This document shows positions 16,919 through 25,835 of a DNA stretch of 64,000 nucleotides, piece by piece (the first letter of the stretch is position 1; each line of letters starts with the position of its first letter). Source of the DNA: Streptomyces resistomycificus (GTDB taxonomy: Bacteria > Actinomycetota > Actinomycetes > Streptomycetales > Streptomycetaceae). Below the pieces are notes generated by a model that saw nothing but the letters and a program-made list of their open reading frames with translations, did no database searches and was not told the origin of the DNA. Location of the stretch: the NCBI RefSeq assembly GCF_001514265.1, contig NZ_KQ949001.1, forward strand, positions 1-64,000, given 5' to 3'. The position numbers and the translations under genes are program-made.

Positions 16919-18754
16919 GTGCCCGACACCAGCACGGGAAGCTCGGGAAACACCGCACAGCCCTCCAGACGCACCGTCCTCGCCGCGAGCGCCGGCGCCA
17001 CCGCCGCACTGGCCGTGGGAGGCACGTCGTACGCCGCCGCCTCCGACCGCGACCTCCGCGCCCTCATCTCCCGTATGACGCCGGAGGAGAAGGTCGGCCA
17101 GCTCTTCGTGACACGGGTTCACGGCCACTCGGCCACCGCACCCGACCAGGCCGACATCGACGCCAACCTCAGGGAACTCGGCGTGCGCACGGCCGCCGAG
17201 CTGATCGCCAGGTACCGGGTCGGCGGGATCATCTACTTCACCTGGGCGCACAACACCCGCGACCCGCACCAGATCGCCGATCTGTCGAACGGGATCCAGC
17301 GGGCCTCACTGGAGCAGCCGCGCGGGCTGCCCGTCCTGATCTCCACCGACCAGGAGCACGGCATCGTCTGCCGCGTCGGGGAGCCCGCCGCGCTGTTCCC
17401 GGGCGCCATGGCCGTCGGCGCCGGCGGTTCCAGAGCCGACGCGCGCACCCTCGGCCGGGTCGCGGGCCGCGAACTGCGCGCGATGGGCGTGCGGCAGAAC
17501 TACTCCCCCGTGGCCGACGTGAACGTCAACCCGGCCAACCCGGTCATCGGCGTACGGTCCTTCGGCTCGCGGCCCGACGCGGTGGCCTCCCTGGTGGCCG
17601 CCGAGGTGGCCGGCTACCAGGGTTCGCGGGTCGCCGCGACCGCCAAACACTTCCCGGGGCACGGCGACACCGCCGTCGACAGCCACTACGGCTTCCCCGT
17701 CATCACGCACACCCGCGCCGAGTGGGAGAAGCTCGACGCACCGCCGTTCCGGGCGGCGATCCGCGCGGGCATCGACTCGATCATGACCGCGCACATCATG
17801 GTCCCGGCGCTCGACGACTCCGGTGATCCGGCCACCCTCTCCCACCCGATCCTCACCGGCATACTCCGCGAGGAGCTCGGTTACGACGGGGTCGTGGTGA
17901 CGGACGCCCTCGGCATGGAGGGCGTCCGGGAGAAGTACGGCGACGACCGTGTGCCCGTGCTCGCACTGAAGGCCGGGGTGGACCAGCTCCTGAACCCGCC
18001 GTCCCTGGACCTCGCCTGGAACGCCGTCCTGAAGGCCGTACAGGACGGGGAGCTCACCGAGGCGCGGCTCGACGAGTCGATCCTGCGGGTGCTGCGGCTG
18101 AAGGCGAAGCTGCGGCTGTTCGAGGAGCCCTACGTCAGCCAGGCCGGGGTCAGCGACACCGTCGGCGTCCGGGCGCATCTGGCCGCGGCCGACCGGATCG
18201 CCGAGCGGACCACCACCCTGCTGGTCAACGAGAGGCGGCTGCTGCCGCTGTCCCGGCGCCGCCACCGCCGGCTGCTGGTCGTCGGAGCCGACCCCGCCTC
18301 TCCGTCCGGGACGACCGGGCCGCCCACCGGGGTGCTCGCGGGCGCGCTCACCGAGCTCGGCTTCACGGCCACCGCCCTGTCGACCGGCACGGCACCCTCC
18401 GCCGCCACGATCGCCAAGGCCGTCGCGGCGGCCCGGGACGTGGACGCGGTGGTGGTGGGGACGTACAACGTCACCGCCGCAAGCTCCCAGAAGGCGCTGG
18501 TCGAGCAGCTGGTGGCGACCGGCAGGCCGGTGGTGGCGGTCGCGATCCGCAATCCGTACGACGTGGCCCACCTGCCCTCCGTGCCGGCCTGTCTGGCGGC
18601 GTACTCGTGGACCGACGTCGAACTGCGGGCCGCCGCACGGGTGATCGCCGGGCGGGTGCGGCCACGCGGGAAACTGCCGGTGCCGGTGCTGCGGGCGGAC
18701 GATCCGGCGCGGGTGCTCTATCCGGTAGGCCACGGGCTGTCGTATCAGCCGTAG
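16919..18754 (+). CDS. Tat-exported GH3 beta-N-acetylglucosaminidase (NagZ-like)
   Basis: This 611-residue glycoside hydrolase family 3 enzyme removes terminal GlcNAc from chitin-derived or peptidoglycan-derived oligosaccharides outside the membrane. A twin-arginine signal (SRRTVLAASAGA then a hydrophobic stretch ending in AYAAA-like TSYAAA) is at residues 19-42. The NagZ motif KHFPGHGDTAVDSH, with the His/Asp general acid dyad, is intact, and the nucleophile Asp is in VVVTDALGM. A GH3 C-terminal domain follows, which single-domain NagZ proteins lack. Start GTG 16919 follows GGAAGGAG. The in-frame open stretch back to 15038 crosses the antisense aroA gene and is not coding. Confidence 0.9.
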   Translation: MPDTSTGSSGNTAQPSRRTVLAASAGATAALAVGGTSYAAASDRDLRALISRMTPEEKVGQLFVTRVHGHSATAPDQADIDANLRELGVRTAAELIARYRVGGIIYFTWAHNTRDPHQIADLSNGIQRASLEQPRGLPVLISTDQEHGIVCRVGEPAALFPGAMAVGAGGSRADARTLGRVAGRELRAMGVRQNYSPVADVNVNPANPVIGVRSFGSRPDAVASLVAAEVAGYQGSRVAATAKHFPGHGDTAVDSHYGFPVITHTRAEWEKLDAPPFRAAIRAGIDSIMTAHIMVPALDDSGDPATLSHPILTGILREELGYDGVVVTDALGMEGVREKYGDDRVPVLALKAGVDQLLNPPSLDLAWNAVLKAVQDGELTEARLDESILRVLRLKAKLRLFEEPYVSQAGVSDTVGVRAHLAAADRIAERTTTLLVNERRLLPLSRRRHRRLLVVGADPASPSGTTGPPTGVLAGALTELGFTATALSTGTAPSAATIAKAVAAARDVDAVVVGTYNVTAASSQKALVEQLVATGRPVVAVAIRNPYDVAHLPSVPACLAAYSWTDVELRAAARVIAGRVRPRGKLPVPVLRADDPARVLYPVGHGLSYQP

Positions 18755-18870
18755 CGCTCATACGCCACGTAATCGGCGCACGACCCCCAAAATACTCAAA
18801 GCGCCCCGCACGCCTGGCGTGGGCCCGCCGCGGCGGGTCACGCTGGGCGGGGGTACCCGGGGGGATGGCG

Positions 18871-19515
18871 ATGCGTGAGAGATGTTCCGTGGGGGTGGTG
18901 TGCGCACTGCTGGCGCTGCTGGCCGCCCTGTTGACGGGGTGTTCGGGATCGGCGTCGGGTGCGGGCGACGGCGGGCGGGACGGCCGGCTGGGCACGGAGG
19001 TGTCGCCCTCGCCGTCGCGGACCTCCGGTTACGGCGCGGTGTTCCTCGCGGTCGACGAGTGCAGTTCCTTCGGCACGACCAGCTTCACCGAGGTGGCGTG
19101 CGCCGGTGAGCGGGCGGCGGCCCGGGTCGTGGCCCGCCACGACGGCAGGGTCGCCGACGGGCCGCAGTGCCCGGGGACCACGGACTTCGTCCTGCACATC
19201 AGTGAACAGAGCCAGGTGTCCGACGAGGACGGCGACGGGGCGATCCCGCAGGGCTACGCCTGCATGCGCAACCTGGGACCGTCGCACCCCGGCGACCCGG
19301 GCGGCGGGGGCGGCCCGCGGACCATCGTCGGCGACTGCGTCTACGGCCTGGGCGACGGCCAGGTACGCGAGACCGCCTGCGACGGCAAGGGCGACAAGCA
19401 GCCGGAACACAAGGTGACCAAGGCCGTCGACAAGCGCGGCCAGTGCCCCCTGTCGACGGCCCTGTACGTCCAGCTGGGCGGCGAACACCCGGTGGGCTGC
19501 GCCCGGCCGGTGTGA
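18871..19515 (+). CDS. Lipoprotein with two cysteine-rich modules
   Basis: This 214-residue protein has a signal peptide ending in the lipobox LLTG-C (Cys24), so it should be anchored to the outer face of the membrane. Two similar modules follow, each with four Cys in the same order: DEC, VAC, PQC, YAC and then GDC, TAC, GQC, VGC. The pattern resembles the LppU/SCO3897-type lipoproteins of Streptomyces (from memory). Pairwise disulfides within each module are likely. Start ATG 18871 has GGGGGG at 18859-18864; ATG 18865 would leave no spacing. Function is unknown. It is the gene immediately upstream of the Trypco1/trypsin pair. Confidence 0.75.
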   Translation: MRERCSVGVVCALLALLAALLTGCSGSASGAGDGGRDGRLGTEVSPSPSRTSGYGAVFLAVDECSSFGTTSFTEVACAGERAAARVVARHDGRVADGPQCPGTTDFVLHISEQSQVSDEDGDGAIPQGYACMRNLGPSHPGDPGGGGGPRTIVGDCVYGLGDGQVRETACDGKGDKQPEHKVTKAVDKRGQCPLSTALYVQLGGEHPVGCARPV

Positions 19516-19538
19516 CCCGGGGACGGGACGCAGGTCAC

Positions 19539-19578
19539 CGGCCCCGGCCCCGGCCCCGGCCCCGGTCCCGGTCCCGGC
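19539..19578. repeat. GGCCCC/GGTCCC hexamer run
   Basis: About four GGCCCC units are followed by two GGTCCC units in the spacer between the lipoprotein and the Trypco1 gene. The spacer 19516-19701 holds no convincing terminator or gene. Confidence 0.7.
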
Positions 19579-19701
19579 CTCGTTCCTGAGAGGCCGGTCG
19601 GGGGCTCATCCGTACAGCCCACCCCGGAGTGCGGCATATGCCAGTACTGAGGATGCTGGTCGAGTTCCCGGCTGGGCGAGCACGAAGGCAGAGGAGGCGT
19701 G

Positions 19702-20049
19702 GTGGCACCTCTGACTCGGATTTCGCTGGAGGACGGCGGCTGCGTACTGGTCGAGGCGGGAGCCGCGGGGGACGGACCGGTGAAGGCCGGCCGCGTCGGC
19801 GACGCCGTCCGCGACCTGCCGGTGACCCTGCAGGGTGCCCTGGAGCCGGTCACGCAGGCCGCGCGCGCCACGCTCGAGCAACTGCGCAAGGCACGACCCG
19901 ACGCGATCACGGTCGAGTTCGGTGTCGATCTCGCGGTCGAGGCCGGTGCCGTGATCACCAAGAGCCAGGCGACCTGCCATCTGAAGGTGACGGTGTCGTG
20001 GCAGCGACCCGACTCCGGCGGCTCCGACGCGGACGAGGGCGCGGGCTGA
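19702..20049 (+). CDS. Trypsin-co-occurring domain (Trypco1) protein
   Basis: This 115-residue soluble protein matches the Trypco1 (CU044_2847-type) pattern: N-terminal beta-rich LTRISLEDGGCVLVEAG, a central helix around LEPVTQAARATLEQLRKARPD, and the C-terminal ITVEFGVDLAVEAGAVI followed by HLKVTVSW. As the family name says, such genes sit next to genes with trypsin-like domains, and here the trypsin/STAND/WD40 gene starts 3 bp after this stop. Start GTG 19702 has AGGAGG at 19692-19697; GTG 19699 is too close. The inferred role is accessory, substrate or inhibitor of the adjacent protease. No biochemical function is known to me. Confidence 0.8.
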   Translation: MAPLTRISLEDGGCVLVEAGAAGDGPVKAGRVGDAVRDLPVTLQGALEPVTQAARATLEQLRKARPDAITVEFGVDLAVEAGAVITKSQATCHLKVTVSWQRPDSGGSDADEGAG

Positions 20050-20052
20050 CCC

Positions 20053-23000
20053 ATGGACGGTACGGAGAGCGGACTTCCCGCCGCGGTGGCCCGAATCCTG
20101 GGGCCGGACGGAGCGGTGGCCGGGGCCGGGTTCCTGGTGGCCGAGGGTGTCGTGGTCACCTGCGCGCACGTCGTCGAGGCAGCCGGCGGCGGCCCCGGGG
20201 CGACGGTCCTGCTGTCCTTCCCCCACGTGGCGGGCGCGGACCGGGTGGAGGGCCGGGTGCCCGCCGAGCTGTGGCGTGCCGCCGAGGTGGAGGACGTGGC
20301 CTTCATCCGGCTGAACAGCACGCCGGCAGACATGCGGACGCTTCCGCTGGGCTCCGCGGAAGGGTGCCGGGGCCATCAGGTCCGCTCCTTCGGATTCCCG
20401 GCACAGGCCCCACCGGAGGGCCACTTCGGCTTCGGGGTGACCGGTGACCTGCTGCCGGGCCCGGACGGCGGCGGCGCGCATCTGCAGCTCACCGCCGCCA
20501 ACGACCTGACCACCGGGTTCAGCGGCGGGCCCGTCCTGGACGAGGTGACCGGCCTGGTCATCGGCATGCTCACCGAGATCGCGGCGCCTGACGCGTACGA
20601 ACGGGGCCAGGGCATCGCGTATGTGACGCCGACCCAGGTACTGCGGGAGATCCTGCCGGAACTGGCCGAGCGTGAGGTGTGCCCCTACCGGGGACTGGAG
20701 CCGTTCACCGCGGAGCACGCGCGGTGGTTCCAGGGCCGTCAGGAGGCGGTACGGCAGGTCCTGACGAACCTGGGCCGGCAACGGCAGCTGACACTGCTGC
20801 TCGGGCCCTCCGGGTCGGGCAAGTCGTCCTTGATCCAGGCGGGCGTGCTGCGGGCGCTGGCGGAGGGGGAACTGCCGAACAGCGACCGCTGGTTGCCCGT
20901 TCTCACCCGGCCGAGGCAGGACATGCTCGCCGAGATCGAGCGGGCGGGGCTGCCGGGGGCCGCCGCCGACGGGATCACGGCGGCTGTCAACCGCCGTCTG
21001 GCGTCCGAGCCTTCCTACCAGCGCGTCCTGCTCGTCATCGACCAGTTCGAGGAACTGCTGGTCCAGACGACCAACGGCCGGCTGCGGGAGCTCCTCGGCG
21101 TCATCGACGAGGTCACCACGGCCGCCGACGCCTACACCAAGGTCACCGTGATCCTGATCATGCGTGACGACTTCTATCCCCAGCTGGCCGCCCTCGCCCC
21201 CAGGCTGCTGGAAGCCGCGATGCCCGGGCTGCTGAACGTGCCGGGCACGCTGAGCCGGCAGGACCTGCACGACATCATCGTCCGGCCCGCCCTGGACGTG
21301 GGGCTCCGCTTCCAGCAGGGGCTCCCGGAGCAGATCATCAGGGACGTCCTGGAGATCACACCGGGGTCGGCCCTCACCCGTGAGGCACCGGTCACCGTGC
21401 TCCCCCTGCTGGAGATGACACTCAGCCAGCTGTGGCAGCGGCGTCAGGACGGCTACCTCACCCATGAGGCGTACGGGCGTATCGGGGCGGTCGGCGGCAG
21501 CCTGACCACGTGGTGCGACAGCGCGCTCGCCGAGCTGTCCGCCGAGCAACAGCTCATCGCCCGCCGGACCCTGACCTCCCTGGTGCACCCGGCCGACCCG
21601 AGCCACAACATCACGGCCGTCCGCACGCAGGTCCCGCTGGACGAGCTGCGCGACCTGGCGGCGGACCCGGCCGACCCCGGCGACAGCCCGGGCGCTGAGC
21701 AGGCGGCCGTCGACCACGTCATCGCCACCCTCACCCGCCACCGCATCATCACGACCCAGACGCTTCGGCCCGCGCAGCAGCTCGGCGCACCTCCCGGGGA
21801 ACCGGTGGCCGAACTGATCCACGAGGCACTCATCCGCAACTGGGGCGCGCTGCGCGAATGGGTCGAGCAGGACCACCGTTTCCACGAGTGGCTGGACCGT
21901 ACACGGGAGCGGCAGGCGCACTGGGCGATCAAGAAGGACCCCGGGGATCTGCTGGGCAGAACAGCGCTGGCGGAGGCGATGGAGTGGTCGCGGCGGCGCC
22001 GTCTGCCGACCGACATCACGGCATACCTGCAGGCGAGCAGAGAACGGCAGCGGGCCTCCGTACGGCGCACCAGGAGGGTCGTCGCGGTGCTGGCCGGGCT
22101 GCTGGTGCTCGCGTTGGTCGCGGGGGCGGGGGCGATCTGGCAGTGGCGGGCGGTCACGGCCGAACGGCAGGAAGCCCTGTCCCGCCAGCTCGCCCTTCAG
22201 TCCACCGACCTCATCTCCACGAACCCCGACCTCGCCTCGCTGCTGGCGGTCGAGGCGTACCGCGCCGACCACACCTCCGAGGCCGTCGAAAGCCTGCGGG
22301 CCGCCGCGGCCCTCCCGCAGCACCGCCGCCTGTCCGGGCACTCCGAGGAAGTGGGCGCCGTGGCCTTCAGTCCCGATGGCAGTCCCGACGGCCGCGTCCT
22401 CGCCTCCGCCGGCGCGGACGGGACGGTGCGATTGTGGGACCCGGCCACCGGCAAGGCGCGGAAGACCTTCAAGGGGCACTCCGGTGCGGTGATCGCGCTG
22501 GCCTTCAGTCCTGACCGTCGCACCCTGGCCACCGGCGGATTCGACCGCACCGTACGCCTGTGGGACATCCATTCCGGCAAGGTCCGCATCAAGCTCACCG
22601 GACACGCGGGCGCGGTCCGCTCTCTCGCCTTCAGCCGGGACGGCCGAACCCTGGCGGTCGGCGACGCCGGGACCGTACGTCTGTGGGACCCGCGCACCGG
22701 TGACACCCGAAAGACTCTCGCTGGTGCGACGCACCCGGTCGCCTTCAACCCCAACGGCAGCACCCTTGCCACCGGTGGCAAGGGCCAGGCAGCCCGCCTC
22801 TGGGACCCGGCCACGGGACAGCCCCGCGCCTCCCTCACCGGGCTGTCGGACCAGGTGATTTCGCTGGCGTTCAGTCACGACGGCAACACCCTCGCGACCA
22901 CCACCGACGACTACGAGGTTCAGTTCAGGGACGCGGCCACGGGCAGGGTCCGCACGACCTTCGACGAATGGGGGGCCGCCTGGCTGGTCTTCAGTCCTGA

Positions 23001-24183
23001 CGGCACCACCTGCGCCACCGGCAACGACCGCTTCGTACAACTTCGGGATGCGGACACCGGTTCACCGCGCGCCACTCTCACCGGACACTCCAACGCGGTC
23101 CTCGGCGCTGCGTTCAGCCCTGACGGCCGCACCCTGGCCACCGCCGGCCGCGACAGGACGGTACGCCTCTGGGGCGCCGACACCGGAAGGAACCGCACCA
23201 CTCTCACTGGGCACGCCATGACCGTGACCTCGGTGGTCTTCAGCCCCGACGGGCGCACCCTCGCCACCGCCAGCGCCGACGAGACGGCACGCATGTGGGA
23301 CGCCGACACCGGCAAGGTCCGCACCGAGCTCACCGGACACACCAACGAGGTGAACGCGGTGGCCTACAGTCCCAACGGGCGCACCCTCGCCACCACCAGC
23401 GACGACAAGACGGCACGCATGTGGGACGCCGACACCGGCAAGGTCCGCGCCGAGCTCACCGGACACACCAAAGGCGTGTACGCGGCGGCCTTCAGTCCTG
23501 ACGGCCGCACCCTCGCGACCGCGGGCGACGACGACACCGTGCGGCTTTGGGACGTGGCCACCGGCAAACCCCGGGGCGTCCTCGAGGGACACACTGACGC
23601 CGTGTGGGCGCTCGCCTTCAGCCCCGACAGCCGGACGCTCGCCTCAGGTGGGGACGACTCCGCCGTATGGCTCTGGGACGTCGCTACGGGCAGACCCCGC
23701 ACCAGCCTCAACGGACATGACGCGTCGGTGTACGGACTGGCGTTCAGTCACGACAGCCACACCCTCGCCACTGCCAGCGCTGACAGCACCGTGTGCCTGT
23801 GGGACGTGGCCACTGAAGAGATCCGCACCACCTTGACCAGGCACACCTACGCGGTGGTCGCGGTGGCCTTCAGTCATGACGGCCAGACCCTTGCCACCGG
23901 TGGCGCCGACGGGGACGTACGTCTGTGGGACGCGGTCCGCGGCAAACCCCGCACCACCCTGGCCGTCGGCGAAGGCGTGGGCTCACTGGCTGTCAGCCCT
24001 GACGGCCGCACCCTCGCGACCGTCGGTGAGACCGTACGCCTGTGGGACACCGTCGCCGTCGCCTCCCGGAAACCGGCGGAAGCGGTCGAACGCATCTGCC
24101 ACGACGTCGACCGCGACCTCACCCCGGCGGAGCGCGCCGCCTATCTCCCCGAGGGTTCCGACGAGTCCGTCTGCCCGGGGTGA
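20053..24183 (+). CDS. Trypsin-like protease / STAND NTPase / WD40 repeat protein
   Basis: This 1376-residue multidomain protein starts at ATG 20053, just after the Trypco1 stop. Residues about 10-200 are a trypsin-like serine protease with a full triad: His39 (TCAHVV), Asp81 (EDVAFIRL) and Ser157 (GFSGGPV). Residues about 210-640 are a STAND-type P-loop NTPase with PYRGLEPF entry, Walker A GPSGSGKSS (251-259) and Walker B VLLVIDQFEE (325-334). One membrane segment is at about 676-696. Residues about 757-1330 carry 14 WD40 repeats, enough for two seven-blade propellers, with GH and WD dipeptides well kept. The design is that of a signal-triggered, NTP-controlled protease. A role in phage defence or stress signalling is inference. 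Confidence 0.9.
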   Translation: MDGTESGLPAAVARILGPDGAVAGAGFLVAEGVVVTCAHVVEAAGGGPGATVLLSFPHVAGADRVEGRVPAELWRAAEVEDVAFIRLNSTPADMRTLPLGSAEGCRGHQVRSFGFPAQAPPEGHFGFGVTGDLLPGPDGGGAHLQLTAANDLTTGFSGGPVLDEVTGLVIGMLTEIAAPDAYERGQGIAYVTPTQVLREILPELAEREVCPYRGLEPFTAEHARWFQGRQEAVRQVLTNLGRQRQLTLLLGPSGSGKSSLIQAGVLRALAEGELPNSDRWLPVLTRPRQDMLAEIERAGLPGAAADGITAAVNRRLASEPSYQRVLLVIDQFEELLVQTTNGRLRELLGVIDEVTTAADAYTKVTVILIMRDDFYPQLAALAPRLLEAAMPGLLNVPGTLSRQDLHDIIVRPALDVGLRFQQGLPEQIIRDVLEITPGSALTREAPVTVLPLLEMTLSQLWQRRQDGYLTHEAYGRIGAVGGSLTTWCDSALAELSAEQQLIARRTLTSLVHPADPSHNITAVRTQVPLDELRDLAADPADPGDSPGAEQAAVDHVIATLTRHRIITTQTLRPAQQLGAPPGEPVAELIHEALIRNWGALREWVEQDHRFHEWLDRTRERQAHWAIKKDPGDLLGRTALAEAMEWSRRRRLPTDITAYLQASRERQRASVRRTRRVVAVLAGLLVLALVAGAGAIWQWRAVTAERQEALSRQLALQSTDLISTNPDLASLLAVEAYRADHTSEAVESLRAAAALPQHRRLSGHSEEVGAVAFSPDGSPDGRVLASAGADGTVRLWDPATGKARKTFKGHSGAVIALAFSPDRRTLATGGFDRTVRLWDIHSGKVRIKLTGHAGAVRSLAFSRDGRTLAVGDAGTVRLWDPRTGDTRKTLAGATHPVAFNPNGSTLATGGKGQAARLWDPATGQPRASLTGLSDQVISLAFSHDGNTLATTTDDYEVQFRDAATGRVRTTFDEWGAAWLVFSPDGTTCATGNDRFVQLRDADTGSPRATLTGHSNAVLGAAFSPDGRTLATAGRDRTVRLWGADTGRNRTTLTGHAMTVTSVVFSPDGRTLATASADETARMWDADTGKVRTELTGHTNEVNAVAYSPNGRTLATTSDDKTARMWDADTGKVRAELTGHTKGVYAAAFSPDGRTLATAGDDDTVRLWDVATGKPRGVLEGHTDAVWALAFSPDSRTLASGGDDSAVWLWDVATGRPRTSLNGHDASVYGLAFSHDSHTLATASADSTVCLWDVATEEIRTTLTRHTYAVVAVAFSHDGQTLATGGADGDVRLWDAVRGKPRTTLAVGEGVGSLAVSPDGRTLATVGETVRLWDTVAVASRKPAEAVERICHDVDRDLTPAERAAYLPEGSDESVCPG
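23283..23473 (+). repeat. Recent in-gene duplication of WD40 blades
   Basis: A block of about 63 bp at 23283 recurs 126 bp later at 23409 with a single base difference (A or G in GGTCCGC-A/G-CCGAG). The step of 42 codons equals one WD40 blade. Other blades of the same gene are much less alike at the DNA level, so this pair is a recent duplication or gene-conversion product. Confidence 0.85.
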
Positions 24184-24186
24184 ACC

Positions 24187-24214
24187 GACGGCGGGCCCTG
24201 CCGAGCCCGCCGTC
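24187..24214. terminator. Hairpin after the trypsin-WD40 gene
   Basis: A perfect 10-bp stem (GACGGCGGGC at 24187-24196, GCCCGCCGTC at 24205-24214) closes an 8-nt loop in the 51-bp gap between the WD40 gene and the convergent peptidase gene. There is no T-tract. It could serve both strands. Confidence 0.75.
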
Positions 24215-24234
24215 GGCGGCAATTCAGTGGGGCG

Positions 24235-25686
24235 TCACGGGCGCAGCGTGGGCTCCCGTTCCACGTCCCGTACGTCCAGCTTCGCGTCGAACTTCGCCAG
24301 CGGCCTGGCCGCCGACGGGTTCGCCTGGACCGCGGCCGGGGCGACGTCCGCCCACTTCAGGATGCGGGCCGTGGCCAGGGCCTTCTGGTCGGGGACCAGA
24401 CCGGCGACGTTCGCGCCGTGGTTGAGGCCGGGGGCGGTGAGGACGTAGGAGTCCTTCGCGCCCTTGCCGAGGCGGAAGGGCTCCGCTCCCCACGGGTCGT
24501 TCTCGCCGTAGACGAAGAGCATGTGGCGGGCGTTGTGCTTCACCCACGTGTCGACGTCACGCATCGCGGACGGCTGGAACCTCATCGGGATCGAGCGCGG
24601 CACGAAGTGCCGGGGCGGCAGGTAGCCGTAGCGGATGTACTTCTTCTCGATGTGCGGGAAGACGATCGTCGGCGCGCCGAGCTGGGTGCCCGCCTGGTAG
24701 TAGTACGGCGTGTACGGCTCCAGGCCCTGGTCGGTGTAGAAGGAGAACCCGGCGATGGTGTCGATCGAGGTCCAGATGTCGTCGTCGGTCGCGTTCTTCG
24801 CGTCCGCCGGGATCGACCCGCAGTCGGACAGCAGGCTGTACTGCCAGAAGCCCCAGACGTAGTCCAGCACCGTGGCCTCGTACGCCTTGTCGAGGCTGCC
24901 GATGGTGTCGAAGGTGTAGCCGTTCTCCGCCGCGTAGGCCGCGTACCGCTTCTCCAGCGGCTCCCGGCGCACCAGCGCCTCGCGCTGCACCCCGTTCAGC
25001 CGGTCGCGGCACTCCTTGGTGCCGACGGTGGCGAAGAAGCGGTCGTAGGCCGAGTCCTCCTTGTTCACCACGTCGTTGGGGGCGACGTAGGCGACGACGC
25101 CGTCCATGTCCTTGGGGTAGAAACGCTCGAAGTAGGTGGCGGTCATGCCGCCCTTGGAGCCGCCCGTGGAGATCCACTTCTTGCTGTAGATCTTCTTCAG
25201 CGCCTTGAAGATGCGGTGCTGGTCGCTGGCGGCCTGCCAGATGTCCAGCTTGGTCCAGTCGGCCGGGTCGGGCCGGGACGGGGTGAAGAAGCGGTACTCC
25301 ATGGAGACCTGGTTGCCGTCCACGATCTGGGTGGGTTCGCGGCGGCCGGGGTTCGTGGAGACGCTGTAGCCGCTGGTGTAGAAGACCGTCGGGCGGGAGA
25401 CGTCCTTGTGCAGCAGGGTGATGCGCTGCTGGAACGTGCCCTTGGACGGGTGGCGGTGGTCGACCGGCTGGGTGTAGTTCAGGACGAAGAAGCGGTAGCC
25501 GGTGTAGGGCTTCTCCTGGACCAGGCTCATCCCCGGGATGGAGAGGATCCGGTCCTTGATGTCGGTCGTGCCGGTGGTGCTGGTGGTGCCGGTGGCCTCC
25601 GGCTCGGCGGCGGTGGCCGCCCCGGCCGTGCTCGCTGTGCCTAGCAGCACGGTGAACGCCAGCAGCCATCTGAGCGCCTTGCGCAT
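24235..25686 (-). CDS. Secreted S37 family prolyl tri/tetrapeptidyl aminopeptidase
   Basis: This 483-residue protein has a Sec signal peptide (RKALRWLLAFTVLLGTAS then cleavage near ATAAEP). The mature part resembles the PS-10 / S37 serine peptidases of Streptomyces, which release proline-containing tri- and tetrapeptides from protein N-termini. The nucleophile elbow is GGSKGGMT, the acid is probably in YGENDPWG, and the base is His in LNHGANV, giving an alpha/beta-hydrolase triad. ATG 25686 is the only good start before the signal. It is a stand-alone gene, convergent with the WD40 gene and followed upstream by a small secreted-protein gene on the same strand. Confidence 0.85.
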   Translation of the reverse strand: MRKALRWLLAFTVLLGTASTAGAATAAEPEATGTTSTTGTTDIKDRILSIPGMSLVQEKPYTGYRFFVLNYTQPVDHRHPSKGTFQQRITLLHKDVSRPTVFYTSGYSVSTNPGRREPTQIVDGNQVSMEYRFFTPSRPDPADWTKLDIWQAASDQHRIFKALKKIYSKKWISTGGSKGGMTATYFERFYPKDMDGVVAYVAPNDVVNKEDSAYDRFFATVGTKECRDRLNGVQREALVRREPLEKRYAAYAAENGYTFDTIGSLDKAYEATVLDYVWGFWQYSLLSDCGSIPADAKNATDDDIWTSIDTIAGFSFYTDQGLEPYTPYYYQAGTQLGAPTIVFPHIEKKYIRYGYLPPRHFVPRSIPMRFQPSAMRDVDTWVKHNARHMLFVYGENDPWGAEPFRLGKGAKDSYVLTAPGLNHGANVAGLVPDQKALATARILKWADVAPAAVQANPSAARPLAKFDAKLDVRDVEREPTLRP

Positions 25687-25835
25687 GCACCCTCCCCTGT
25701 GAGTACAGATGTGCGCCGGAAGCTAGCGGAGCAAGTCGCCTCAGCACCAGGGGAGATGGGGTGTCGATGGGGAAAACCCTGTAGGAAACCTGTGTTTCGG
25801 CCGATTCGGACGGTTCGGCCGGGGGCCGTGGTGGT

